Below, piece by piece: positions 22,409 to 32,837 of a DNA stretch of 64,000 bases. Within the stretch, counting starts at the first letter, position 1. Each line of letters opens with the position of its first letter. The translations under genes were made by a program, and so were the position numbers. The stretch is from Adenophora triphylla var. japonica (lineage: Eukaryota > Streptophyta > Magnoliopsida > Asterales > Campanulaceae). The notes beneath the pieces were generated by a model. It worked only from the letters and a program-made list of their open reading frames with translations. It did no database searches and was not told the origin of the DNA. The stretch spans positions 186,001 to 250,000 of the forward strand of contig JAFEMH010002450.1 in the NCBI GenBank assembly GCA_022495995.1. The letters are read 5' to 3'.

Positions 22409-23076
22409 GGGCATCTCTTTTGCGTCTTTTTTTTTTCATTTTTTTTAATAGTATGTAACTCGAAGAGAACTCAGAAAGAGAAAATCTTATTGAGGAGAGA
22501 GAAATGAGATCTCAAGTTTAGTTGAGGAGAGACGGACTCTATTCTTTGAAAGGTGATCCAAGCATTGACTCTTTGGAGAGGTGAATTTTATAATGATGAG
22601 AGTGAGAAGCAAAGAGGAATGCTCCTAATGCAGATTTGATTATTTCGAAGAGTTGAAGTAGAGATTGACTGGGGGAGAAAAGGTTAGGAAGCCCCAGTTT
22701 TGATGCTTGAATTTCAAGAGTGTGTATGAGAGTGGCTAACAGGAAGCCCCTAGACTCAACAAAGAACGCTACATGGCTCAAAGGTCTAGAAAAGTTGTTC
22801 TACTTTTAATGGACCTTGCTTCATCTAGAAATTTCTAAACAAGATTGAGGAGAAAGCCAATCATTAGTATGACTTAAGGGTAAACATTTTTCTTGATACT
22901 GAAAGTCTTCTTCACTTGATGTAGGAGGATTTTGAGGAATCCTCTTTTCTTTTGTTGGTATCACTTGACTCCTCTTCTTTGTGGGAGAGTCCTTCTTGCC
23001 TTTGTTGAAATTCCATCCTTGTTGTGGGGCGATGAAGGCTTGAGGGTTTTTTTTTTTTTTTGATGCTCTATTTTTG

Positions 23077-23107
23077 CCTAGGACGAATTGAGGAGTTTCG
23101 TCCTAGC
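23077..23107 (-). other. Conserved CTAG hairpin motif, RE1 copy 2
   Basis: Minus-strand sense: ctaggacg, a 13-nt loop, cgtcctag: a perfect 8-bp stem followed by gcaaaaata, as after copy 1. Confidence 0.7.
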
Positions 23108-23614
23108 GAGCTTTTTATTTATATTTTTTTTTGTACTCTCAAAGCCTTGAGTTGAGTAGCCCCACTTTTCTTTGGATGAATGTTGACAGCAGCACCTTTG
23201 GCTTTCTTCGCTTGTTGGTCTCTAACTTTCAGTAGGGGTAATGTTTAACCCTTAAGCCTCCTAATGATAACTTGCTTTTTAAAGTCACTTAGAAGTTTCT
23301 ATTTTTACGATGATTTAGGGAATGGAAGGTCCATTATTTTGCATGAGTTGAATGATATTCATGAGGTAGAACAACTTTAGGGAAAGTGTTTAGGAAAAGA
23401 AATTACTTTAATTTATTAAGAAATTTAAGAACAGACTCGATAGTTTAGAAGACACAAACTAGAGGAGGTGAGGAGTACTAGAAAGACAGAACGACTCTTC
23501 GAGTTCATACTTGGAAATTTAAAACCTAATCTACTTCTATCAAAGGAGAAAGGGAGAGGATAGTGGTAGCCCCAAAGTGGTAAGTGTAGATTTCTTCTTG
23601 GAGCTTCATCTTCT

Positions 23615-24981
23615 TCATGGATTGCGAGGGAGAGGATTGGTGATGACGTTGGGACGTTCTAGATCTCCATTATCAAAGAGGTCTTGTATGATGTCCTTCA
23701 AGTGGTGGCAGGAGTTGGTGTCATGGCCGGTGAAGTTGTGGTACTTGCGGGAATAAGTGATGAGCATGATTCGGACCCATATCCTTCGGAGGACCACCTT
23801 CCCTTGGTTTGATTTTTTCATTCTCGACAAGCACATCGAAGAGTTCTTCTTGAGTGATTCCTTCAATTTTGTCGTAGTACCTCTTTTTCTTTTCGGGAGG
23901 AGGGACGGCGAGAATACTTTCCGGTGTTGGGCGGCCTGAGTGCAATAGCGTTGACTGAAGCATCCTTACTTGTGGTGGGCTTGTTGTAGCGGAAAGTACT
24001 TTCCTTCTTTTTGTTTTTTAGGAAGTCGTCAACCCTAATTCCGGACTCGAGGAGTTCATTGAAACTAGGAAAGTAGTTACCGGCGAGCTTCTCTTGAAAT
24101 TCATCACGAAGGCATTGAAGGAAGATGTGGATTTGCTCTTTGAGAGTAGGCCTTTCGACAATTTCAGTAAGTTTGAGTCTCCATCTTCTAGCAAATTCAG
24201 CAAAGGACTCATTTGCATGTTGCTTGGTTTGTTCAAGATCCCTCCTAGTAGGGCGGTAAGTGGAGTTGTCTTCAAACTGCCTTTGGAAGACCAAACATGC
24301 GGATGACCAATCAAGCCTTGTAGTCATAGGAAGAGACATGTACCAATCCCTTGCAGTCCCTTCTAAAGTTTGAGGAAAGCATTGGGCCAAGATTGTGTTA
24401 TCAACGCCCATTGGAAGCATGGCCCAAGTGTAGGTTTCAACATGAGCTCGAGGACAGGTAGTACCATTGAACTTGGCGATATCGGGTGTCTTGTACTTGC
24501 GAGGAAACTTAGTGATGGACTATTGAAGAGCATCGGGATCAAATGGAACGAATGACCCCTTGGAAGTGTCAAGAGTCGCAAGCTTCTTCTCGAGGTAGTT
24601 CTTAGTAACATGGTCACCAAGTTTAGTAGTTTCACCACTGCCTTCTTTCTTGGTTTTAGTGCCCTTGGAGGTATGTCCTTCGTCATCGGAGGATGATGAG
24701 GAAGAGGATGAATCGGATTCTTCCTTTTTCTTGCTTGACTTCTTGGTTTTCTTATTCACTTTGGTGTAGGATTCCTCTTCGTCGGAGGAGGATTCCACGT
24801 TCTGCTTTTGTTTTCTGCCTTTCTTGACTTTCAACTCGTGGAGTTCTTTCATGAGGGCGGCCATTTGGGCGTTTTGCTCATCAATTTGCTTACTTTGTTC
24901 ATCCAACCTAGTCATGGCTTCGATGAGTTGGACCATAGCATCGTTGAAATCGGCCTCGGTGGTAGAAGGAGAAGCAGACAT
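23615..24981 (-). pseudogene. RE1 gag, one in-frame stop and a late frameshift
   Basis: Capsid/nucleocapsid precursor that packages retrotransposon RNA. Start ATG at 24981 (MSASPSTTEAD). A coiled-coil-like N terminus and a Lys/Ser-rich acidic stretch with an SSSSSSSSDDE tract follow. The retrotransposon-gag core (residues about 170-290) has TARDWYMSL, then RRDLEQTKQHANESFAEFARRW. One amber codon interrupts the frame at about 24520-24522; the same frame then runs on to 23863. After a frame change the C-terminal part has EGITQEELFDVLVENEKIK and a zinc-knuckle-like YHNFTGHDTNSCHHLK. No pol follows. The gag type matches that in RE3 and RE5. Confidence 0.8.
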
Positions 24982-26432
24982 CGTGTCGAGCTTTGGCGAA
25001 GAACCTAGACGTGTAGCAACCGTGTTAAACCATGATCGAGTCCCAACAAGTCGGCTGAATAGGGCGAATGAAGGCTTGAAGGTTTGAAGGTTTTGGCCAA
25101 AACACGAAAAGACCGAACACTTATCTCGTACGAGACAAATAGTCTCGCGCGAGATTTCAACACGGAAAGTCACAATTTTCTGATTTTAATCCTAATTTTG
25201 GTCGGACGGAAAATCCGTTTTGGGGGTTTCTAAAGTTCAAGAACCAAACCTAGGGACCTAGGGATCGGAGTAATCCAAAGTAACATCAAGTTTTGTGCAA
25301 TAATTTTGATGAGAAAATTTTCTCTTTTAGGGGCAAATCCGAAGGGACAACCGTAGGGACGTTTCCGAAGGGACAATTTCGAAGCGACAATTTATTGATT
25401 TCTTTTCCGTGGATTATTGCACAAAACGATCTTGACAAGGGATTACAAGGACTCCAAGATCAAACCAACCGGTCAAGGAGTGTCTTAAAAAGTCAATCTA
25501 CATGATATGTGGCGATGCAGGGCTGGAAGGCTAGGCTCCCCGCGATATGACAATCTAGGTGGATTGAATACGCGGAGTGGGATGATCCAACTTCGGAGAG
25601 ACCGGCGACTAGGTGGTTACCGTCATCCGTCCTTAGTGTGGGTCCCGGGTTTATAGAGGGTATGTAGTGCAATGACAGTTATATATGAGTGCGCGTGTGT
25701 GAGAGTCAATCTAGGTGATAGAGTAAAATAGAAAGTTTTTTTTTTTGAAAACAAAAGAAAACAGATAATGGCCGCACCAAGTGGTTGCCTACGTTTCTCC
25801 CAAATTAGGAAGACTCAGGCCGCCGTAGTTCCACATAAAGAGATAGAGAGCGAGAGATAAATTAATTTAAATTACAACTCCCGAATCCTCCATGGACCGG
25901 ACTTTAAATTAAATAACCAATCACACGCAGGTATATAGTTCGAGTAATTAAAATTATTCTACCCTGCAAAGTTAGCACAAGCAAAATAATAATACTAATT
26001 TATTTTGAAATTTCTGGATTTTATTTTGAAAATTTCGAAACTGTTTTGGCTTTTATTTTTTTTTTGAATTTTTAAAGATGGTCAAATTTGTTTAAAGGAT
26101 AGTCAATTGTCCAAAAAAAAAATTTTTCTTGGCGACAGTAACCTGACCACTTTTGCCTTCTTTTTGTTTGTTTTTTTTAAGTAGGTTAAACCTTTTGCTT
26201 TATGCCAGAGCTGCCGCCGCCAAACAGAGTGGAATTGTTTGTTTTTTTCAGCCGTATACTAATCTCGCGCAAGATTAGTATATCTCGCGCGGGATAAGTA
26301 TTCGAACAGTTTTTTTTTTAAAACAGTGCCGAAAAATTCCAAAAAATTCAAAAAAATCAGAATTTTTACAGAAAAATAAAAAGATTGATAATACTCAATT
26401 GTAACGCAAGTCTAACCCTCTTAATTAATTGT
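24982..26432 (-). other. RE1 leader between PBS and gag
   Basis: About 1.45 kb, A/T-rich, with palindromic ctcgcgcgagat-type sequences (near 25123-25158 and 26262-26295) and one CTACG hairpin (25782-25832). The ORFs here are not supported. Confidence 0.6.
25782..25832 (-). other. Conserved CTACG hairpin motif, RE1 leader
   Basis: Minus-strand sense: ggaactacg ... tcttcc-taattt-gggaga ... acgtaggcaacc. Outer stem ctacg/cgtag; the inner stem has one G-U pair. It is the only copy found 5' of a gag gene. Confidence 0.7.
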
Positions 26433-26450
26433 CCCCAGCGGAGTCGCCAC
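26433..26450 (-). other. RE1 primer-binding site
   Basis: Minus-strand tggcgactccgctggggac directly after the 5' LTR (offset 1). It is complementary to a tRNA 3' end ccccagcggagtcgcca. The same PBS class occurs in RE3 and RE5. I did not assign the tRNA. Confidence 0.85.
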
Positions 26451-27498
26451 TGTAGCGATGCGTGAATATTTCGAATAACAGAGTCGCCACTTATTATTTA
26501 TTTAGGAAAACAATAAGAAAAACCTTTTTGATTTTAAAGAGATTTGAGGGTTCGGGGGTTAAGTTATCGAATGGGTAGGTCGAGGAGCATCCATTCCACC
26601 CAATCCAGAGATCGGTCTTGCTAATTGAGTATTATCAATCTTTTTAATTACTAATTAAATAAAGAACAAGAAAACCCTAATCAATTTCTTGATTAGGAAT
26701 GTCGGATTGTACGCTTCGAGATCGCCTTCATCGATTGAAGGGACTTTAGGCTAATCCTTTTGATGGGATTACACCACTCTAAAAGCCAATAGAGAGAGAT
26801 TAAGAAGAAAAGAGTAAAATTATGGAGGATTTGATTTAGAACGTGGTTCTAAGATGTTTTCTCGATCGAGAAGTGATTTGGGCAGAGTTTCGACTCAATA
26901 TGAGAGTCAAATTTTGATGCGGACAGAGCTTCGCCTCAATCCTTGATTCGGGTTTGGATGTTTGTTGATCAACAGGGTTGATAAACAAACTTTAGGTGAT
27001 TTTAGGGAGGTTTTGTGAGTGATTTGAAGGAATCTTTCGTGGAGAGAAACCAACAAATTGTGTGTGTTGTGTGGAATTTCGGATCTCTGAAACAGTAGAA
27101 GTCACCAAGTATTTATAGGGGTTTAAGAGGTAGAGGTGGATTACTTTGTCATCAAGAATAGGACTCTCAAGGAAGCTTTCAGAACCCAAATGTGATTGGA
27201 TGACCGGATTAGATGAGATTTATCAAGAAAGGAGGTTGAAACGGAGAAGGAGAGTGATTTTTGCACATCCTGTCGAGGGGATATCTCGCGCGAGATATGA
27301 TATCTCGTGCGAGATATCTAGTCTGATGACTATTTTGTCCTCTTCAGTTTATTCCGTTAGTCAGTTAGGTCCAAAACTAACGAGGTTAGTTAGAAACTTA
27401 ACGAAACATGACGAAACTGATACGCTTTCATCAAAACATAAAAGAGAGACTAAGAGTAGTGTAATCATGATTTATTGGTTCAGAATGGGGTGTCTACA
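26451..27498 (-). repeat. RE1 5' LTR (1048 bp)
   Basis: Right-hand copy, nearly identical to 19886-20952 apart from a deletion of about 19 bp near 26823. Palindromes at 27281-27298 and 27299-27318. A PBS-like gagtcgccac at 26481-26490 lies inside the LTR, 31 bp from its end. Confidence 0.93.
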
Positions 27499-27870
27499 AA
27501 GGGCTGTAAATTCTACATGGTTGGCAAATAGATTAGGTGATAGGATGCAGTTAAGAGGGAATTTATTGCGGGTTGTAGAAAATTTATTGGAGTAGACGGG
27601 TGCTTCCCGAAGACATGGATAAAAGGAGAAGTTTTGATAGCAATGGGAAGAGATGCCAATAACCAAATGTTTCCTGTAGCATGGGCAGTAGTTGAGAAGG
27701 AAGACCAACACACATGGGGATAGTTCCTTAAGTTGGTTGCAAGGGACATAGGCATTGGATATGGAGCTGGATGGACAATAATGTCCGATCAACAAAAGGT
27801 AATCTTAATTTTATTAGAGCTTAATTTGCATGCTATATGTTACTCTTTATGTTAAGTTATGAGACCATTC

Positions 27871-28238
27871 TTCACTAAAACTGTCATAACTCTTTGTAGA
27901 AAAATGCAATCACCGAACCGAAAAATGTTTCAGAAACTACACTCACAGAGCTTTCCAACCATAGGTCACACATAATTTTTGACCTTCCCAATCGGTACAG
28001 AATTGCAACTGAAGTTGGGTGAAATCTGGTGTATGTTCTGCCTTTTCAGTGCTGCCTCTTCACTAAAACTGCCATAACTCTTTGTAGAAAAATGCAATCA
28101 TCAAACCGAAAAATGTTCCAGAAACTAAACTCACAGAGCTTTCCAACCATAGGTCACACATAATTTTTGGCCTTCCCAATTGGTACAGAATTGCAACTGA
28201 AATTGGGTGAAATCTGGTGCATGTTCTGCCTTTTCAGA
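27871..28238. repeat. 188-bp tandem duplication in a MULE intron
   Basis: Units start at ttcactaaaactg (27871 and 28059), and both end with the acceptor-like ttctgccttttcag. They lie in the intron that interrupts SDQQK-GL of the transposase. About 94% identical by eye. Confidence 0.85.
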
Positions 28239-29151
28239 TGCTTAATTAACTTTTTATATACTCTATTGTTACAGGGCTTGAAACATGCTGTAAAGGAATT
28301 GTTTCCTGAAATCCGTCACAGGAACTGTGCAAGGCATATTTATGCCAACTTTAGGAAGAGAGGCTTTACGGGTGTGAATTACAGAAGGTTGTTTTAGGCA
28401 GCAGCTAAATCAACAACAAAGGATCAGTTCAAGAAAAATATGGAAAATATAAAAATGCTCTCTGAACTTGCTTACAAACATTTAATGGATAGGGATCCAT
28501 CAAGATGGAGTAAGGCTTTTTTCCCTATTGATTGCACTTGTGACTCTGTTGATAATAACATGTGTGAGAGCTTCAATAACTACATTTTGGAGGGCAGGTA
28601 ATTTTTGGTATTTTGAATATATTTTGTATCTACTTGGTTACTACATGACACTAATTTTATAAATGAATCGATTGCAGGTATAAACCTCTAATCACCATGT
28701 TAGAAGCTATTAGGAAGCAAATAGGGGTTAGGATCATAGAGAAGAGGGAATCTATGATCAAAAGAATGAATGGAGGTAGAAGATTTGAACATCGAGTGAT
28801 GGCTAAGCTAGAAGATTCAATAACTAAGTCCAGAAATTGCAATGCTTTATGGTTTGGTGATATGAACTTTGAGGTTGAGGGTACAAGGGGGGAACCGTAG
28901 TGAATTTAACTACGTGGACTTCTACTTGTAGAGCATGGCAGCTTAGCGGCATTCCATGTTGCCATGCCGTGTCTGCTATTACATCTATGAGAAGGGATCC
29001 ACAAGACTATGTATACGAGTGTTTGAAGGGTGAAACGTACCTTAAGTGCTATGGGTAATTGCTAGAACCAGTGAATGGCCCTGAGAAGTGGCCTGACAGA
29101 CAGTGATAAGTCAATTCTGCTACCACCTCCTCAAAGAGTTGTGAAGGGAAG

Positions 29152-29550
29152 TGATGTAAAGGGTTGCAGCGGAATAAAAAGAAACAGTAACCGGATAGGC
29201 AATTAATCGAAACAACGATCAATTGACCCAATTCGAATCCACGAATTAGGGTTTGGCAAGATTAACACCTAAAAGATGAGAATCTCGAAGAACAGAAGGA
29301 ATCCACCTTCTCGAAGGAATCCACATTCAACAAGTCAATGAAGACTCACAATTGCAAAGCAATCAAATAATATATCAAAATTCAACTATCCCAAAACAAA
29401 CAGATAAAGAGAGTATTTATACTCCCAACAATAACCTAAAACCCTAAGGAAAATGAAATAAACAAAGTACCCAAAATATCCTTGCAAAATCGTTTTAAAA
29501 ACTGGAAAATAAATAAATCTGGTGAAATTGCCGAATTTCTGCCGTCATCA
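29152..29550 (-). repeat. RE2 3' LTR (399 bp)
   Basis: Bounded by tgatg and catca inverted repeats; exactly the same length as the copy at 54637-55035. TATA-like tatttata (minus-strand tataaata) at 29414-29421. Confidence 0.85.
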
Positions 29551-29700
29551 CGACTCGTTCTATATCTCACGAGTCGTGCCCCGCTCCATACACTCGTGAT
29601 ACGCGTCGTGCCTGTTGATACACTCGTGCGGTTCTTTGTCACGAGTCGTGCTTCCAAGAACGAGTCGTGCTCCATCTAGACTTGTCGCACGACTTACAGT
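29551..29700 (-). repeat. RE2 cluster of CACGAGTCGTG-type palindromes
   Basis: Between the protease extension and the 3' LTR, repeated near-palindromes such as tcacgagtcgtg occur at about 29547-29556, 29567-29578, 29639-29650 and 29660-29669. They overlap the end of the reading frame. The cluster is conserved at 55036-55185. Confidence 0.7.
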
Positions 29701-30470
29701 GACGCCCTTCTCTATTTTCGCCTTGGCTGTTCCTTGCCCGCTGTAGATGTTCTTCAGCGTCTGCAATTTCAATTTGCACGGCTCCCTGGCTTGAATCTTC
29801 ACTGTTCTCGCTACATCATACACCCCTTCTTTAAAATGATTCGTCCCGGAATCATGTGTTGAAAAAGGAATACGTCTCTTGCATGAAACGTCCCTCTTGG
29901 GTCTTCTCGCCGCTTGTACAAATGCCTTCTTATGAATGGATGGTTTGCTTTTCTTAGTTCCATGTGCAGCAGTACCTAAAATAAAAGGTTTGGGAACAAA
30001 CAAGGAAATAATCCCTTTCATGGCCCCTTTACTACCATGTACCCCTTTAGATTTCAATGGGCAAAGAATGAACTTGACTCCATCCTTCAGAAAACTAATC
30101 ACATTAGTCCGCCCACAATGTATAGACCCAACATCAAAATGCTATGGCCTCCCAAACAACAACTGACAAGTGCTCATATCCACAATGTCACACGTAATCA
30201 CATCCATATAGTTGCCAACAGCAAAAGGAATGATACACTGATGTGTTACCTTCAAAGAGCCCGTAGCATTGATCCACCCAACAAAATAAGGAGATGGATG
30301 GTTACGCACCTCTAGCTTGAGCTTATTCACTAAACCACGTGCCACCAAATTCTCACTGCTTCCACTATCAATAATAATGTGTACTGCCATATCATTGACC
30401 TTACCCATATTACGGAATATATTATGTCGAGTATGATTAACCTCTTCTACGGGAGTAGGCAACAAAAGTT
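29560..30470 (-). pseudogene. RE2 protease and basic C-terminal extension
   Basis: Aspartic protease with the active-site motif IIDSGSSENLV and the flap/C-terminal motif LLFGRP, where a stop replaces the following Trp. A 180-residue basic extension then runs to a stop about 10 bp from the LTR instead of the usual reverse transcriptase. The extension stays open in both RE2 copies (here to 29560, and at 55045-55632), which suggests it was coding. I recognise no domain in it. Confidence 0.7.
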
Positions 30471-31375
30471 TACAAACCATACGACTCATGGTCCCCGCAA
30501 TCATCATCATCCCCATTAGGGTCGAGATAAACGACCTCACCAGTAGCCTCATCTTCACTATCCTCACGCTCCACCATATTAACATTCTTTCTGAGGGGAC
30601 AACCACTAGAAATATGGCCTGCCTCCCCACATTTAAAACACTTGGTGCCATAATTTTTGGCATAAGGATTTGCATTATGTTGACCACCAGCAGCAGGAGC
30701 AGCAGGCTTTTTAGCCGAAACAACAACCGGATTAGTTTGACCTGCTACAACGGATTTAGAACCCACACCTTGTGTTGGCTCTTTGGCCACAATCGCATTA
30801 CCAACAGAAGAGTGAGAAACAGCGCTCCCAAGAGTAGTAAGCTGACGTTCAACAATGGAAGCCCGATCAATAGCCTCATCCAAAAAGTGAACAGGTGTCA
30901 AGTCAACCTGATTACGAATATCAACACGAAGCCCGAAAATAAACCTAGTAGTCAATTGTGCATTCGACTCACACAAATCATTACGGGCAGACCAAGAGTG
31001 AAATTCATTCGTGTAAGCACCAACAGATTTAGTACCATGTACACACTCCAAAAATTTCCGATATAGTTTTTGTTCAAAATCAGCGGGTAAAAATCATTGC
31101 CTCAAGGCTTGTTTCATCACAGGCCACTCAGTAATCATAGGTCAGTTGTTACGAAAATTTTGGGTGCGCAATTGCTTCCACCAAGCAGATGCACCACCCC
31201 TTAATTTATAAGCCACATAAGGAACTTGTCGTTTCGCATGAATATTCATTAAAGCAAAATATTTTTCTACTTCCTCAAGCCAATCAGAAAACTCAATCAT
31301 ATCTAATTCACCAGTAAAGAAAGGCAAATCAGCTTTAATTTTAGGGGATTATTCATAAACAGGATTACCTCCGAC
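30470..31375 (-). pseudogene. RE2 gag, C-terminal part
   Basis: Gag core with FTGELDMIEFSDWLEEVEKYF and GGASAWWKQL, later GTKSVGAYTNEFHSW, then a zinc knuckle CFKCGEAGHISSGC (CCHC). Stops near 31349 and 31141 break it. Upstream codons continue, in frame across the RE3 insertion, from the segment at 54358-54601. Confidence 0.8.
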
Positions 31376-31380
31376 TGGCT

Positions 31381-32837
31381 TGTAAGTACCCCAATCTGGA
31401 TCACCCTCTGCCGAACACACAGGAAACACCGCAGACTCACAAACACAGTCTCGAAGACCTATGGCACTCAAAACCCTCTCAAAACCCTCAACAAAACCAA
31501 GGGAGGGGCCTTTCTGGGATAAAAAGGGACAAAAGGACCTTTTGTAAATTTTCAGGAAATTGGAAAAGCATAAGTAGTCCGTACGGACCTCTTTGCTTTA
31601 ATAATTACTGAATCCTCTTAAAGTCCACAATATTCCCTCAAATCCCGGAGAAAATGATTACCCTCATGCATGGTTGGTCCGTACGGACCTCTTTGCATAG
31701 GGGACATCATAATTCCAGAATATTCACCATCATCACATATTCCCTCAAATCGAGGAAAACCAAAATTCTGGATAACATGGGAGGTCCGTACGGACCTCTT
31801 TGCAATTTTCTCCTACTATAAATAGAGGGCTCCCCCTCCCTCATTTTTCACACCTCCCTCTTCTCTCTTCCTCCCTTAGCCTTCAGGCTCCCCTCTAAGA
31901 CCCTTCGGGGCAATCCCGGCCCCTTTCGGATCCTTCCGAGCCCCCTCGTGGTGCTCCGAAGCCTCCCCGAGCGCTCCCGCGACGCTCCCGCGCTGCCCCG
32001 AGGCACTCTCGAGGTACTCTGAGGCCCCTCGTGGTACTCCGAGGCCTTGCCTGGTCTTTCCCGAGGCGTCCCGGCTCTTTCCGAGTCAAACCGGCGATCC
32101 CAAACCACGCCGAAACTCTGCCCGAGTGACTCCTGCCACCCCAACGCCACCTTAGAACCTCTGCCCGAGTGATCCCTGCGATCCCAACGCACGCCGAAAC
32201 TCTGCCCGAACGCAGCCTACAATCTCAACTCACGCCGAAACTCTGTCCGCAGACAACCGGCCCCTCCCGAAGCAATCCCGGTCCGTACCGGAACACTATT
32301 CCGACCTCAAACACTATTCCCCAGCGGAAGACAGACACGAACCAACATTGGTAAGGCTTCCTTCCATTACTATTTCAATACATTTCAATACGCAGTGTAC
32401 AATGTAGACATCCGACACAGCATGCATTTTTAAAAGCACACACACACACACACAACAGTTAAAGAATATTAGGGGTATCCGAAAGACTCGTTTTTACGAG
32501 GCGACTCGGGTGAGCTCTAAGATTCTAATATTCTCTTCCCGAGGAGTCATCTGACCTCCGAACTCAAAATCTCATCACACAAAAACAGTTTATTATTATT
32601 TTTAAACTGATGCCCTTTTTCAATGTTTTGGGCTTAATAATAAAAACGGCGTGGCGACTCTACAAAGCAAAACACGGAGAGACACCTCCAACTCGAAAAC
32701 GTTGCAAGGCGGGAATAAAAGCCAGATGTCGGGGCGCGAACGCGCTGCCTCTCGGATCCGGGCGAACATTCCCCGAAAACAGCGACTCGACGCGAAATGC
32801 GAGATGCGCGGGATGCATCGGATCCCGGGTAATTTCA
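31381..32837 (+). repeat. RE3 5' LTR (1457 bp)
   Basis: Starts tgtaagtaccccaat, ends gtaatttca. It contains three tccgtacgga palindromes (31578-31587; 14-bp ggtccgtacggacc at 31676-31689 and 31783-31796), each followed by tctttgc, and a TATA box tataaata at 31817-31824, 20 bp after the last. A C-rich transcript-start region (31850-32300) follows, then a (CA)n tract near 32435-32452 and a PBS-like gtggcgactc at 32651-32660. Confidence 0.92.

Larger units (their letters stand above)
21656..23614 (-). other. RE1 long untranslated 3' region
   Basis: About 2 kb between gag and the minisatellite without a sustained open frame on either strand. It holds two foldable motifs (22377-22408 and 23077-23107), T-runs and otherwise unremarkable sequence. 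In a full Tat element pol would occupy this position. Confidence 0.6.
19886..27498 (-). mobile_element. RE1: complete gag-only LTR retrotransposon (7.6 kb), minus sense
   Basis: Two LTRs (19886-20952 and 26451-27498) with tgtag...ctaca ends and a 5-bp target duplication aaggg at 19881-19885 and 27499-27503. Read on the minus strand: 5' LTR, PBS (tggcgactccgctgggga next to 26450), leader with a conserved hairpin, gag, a long untranslated 3' region with a minisatellite and hairpins, the purine-rich tract gccgaggggctc, and the 3' LTR. No protease, reverse transcriptase or integrase is visible, so it fits the class of gag-bearing non-autonomous elements (TR-GAG). PBS and LTR start relate it to RE3-RE5 (Tat/Ogre-like). 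The LTRs differ by a small deletion of about 19 bp and a few substitutions, so insertion is fairly recent. Confidence 0.93.
18480..29151 (+). pseudogene. Mutator-like (MULE, mudrA-type) transposase gene, broken and interrupted
   Basis: DNA transposase of the MuDR family. Parts seen: an acidic N terminus (18784-19490, several stops and frame changes); the MuDR DNA-binding domain (19552-19880, with KNDKERVQAKC, CPWDLWA and a terminal HTC); and, after RE1, the catalytic MULE domain (FIGVDGCF, then MGRDANNQMFPVAWAVVE, then SDQQK at 27781-27798). The gene continues at 28275-28597 and 28678-29090 with a SWIM zinc finger (CRAWQLSGIPCCHAV). Introns at 27799-28274 and 28598-28677 have GT-AG borders and keep the SDQQK-GL junction. 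Breaks: a MITE at 18902-19161, RE1 at 19886-27498, in-frame stops near 27530 and 27720, and loss of about 100 residues before the first catalytic Asp. The 3' end (LPPPQRVVKGSD) is cut by RE2. Confidence 0.85.
29152..31380 (-). mobile_element. RE2, 3' part: gag-protease element, minus sense, split by RE3
   Basis: Small non-autonomous Ty3/gypsy-type element. Its 3' LTR is at 29152-29550, followed on the right by the protease and gag coding region up to 31380. The RE3 target duplication tggct (31376-31380) splits the gag here; the 5' part of gag, the PBS and the 5' LTR resume at 54353-55035. The left edge abuts the MULE (candidate target duplication ggaag, 29147-29151). The second side cannot be checked because the far end lies outside the window. 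Confidence 0.85.

Noticed and set aside
29936..30315. Plus-strand ORFs
   Set aside because: Shadows of the RE2 protease on the minus strand.
31840..32340. Arg/Pro-rich open frames on both strands in GC-rich DNA
   Set aside because: They lie inside the RE3 LTR just after its TATA box; a C-rich leader with chance open frames.
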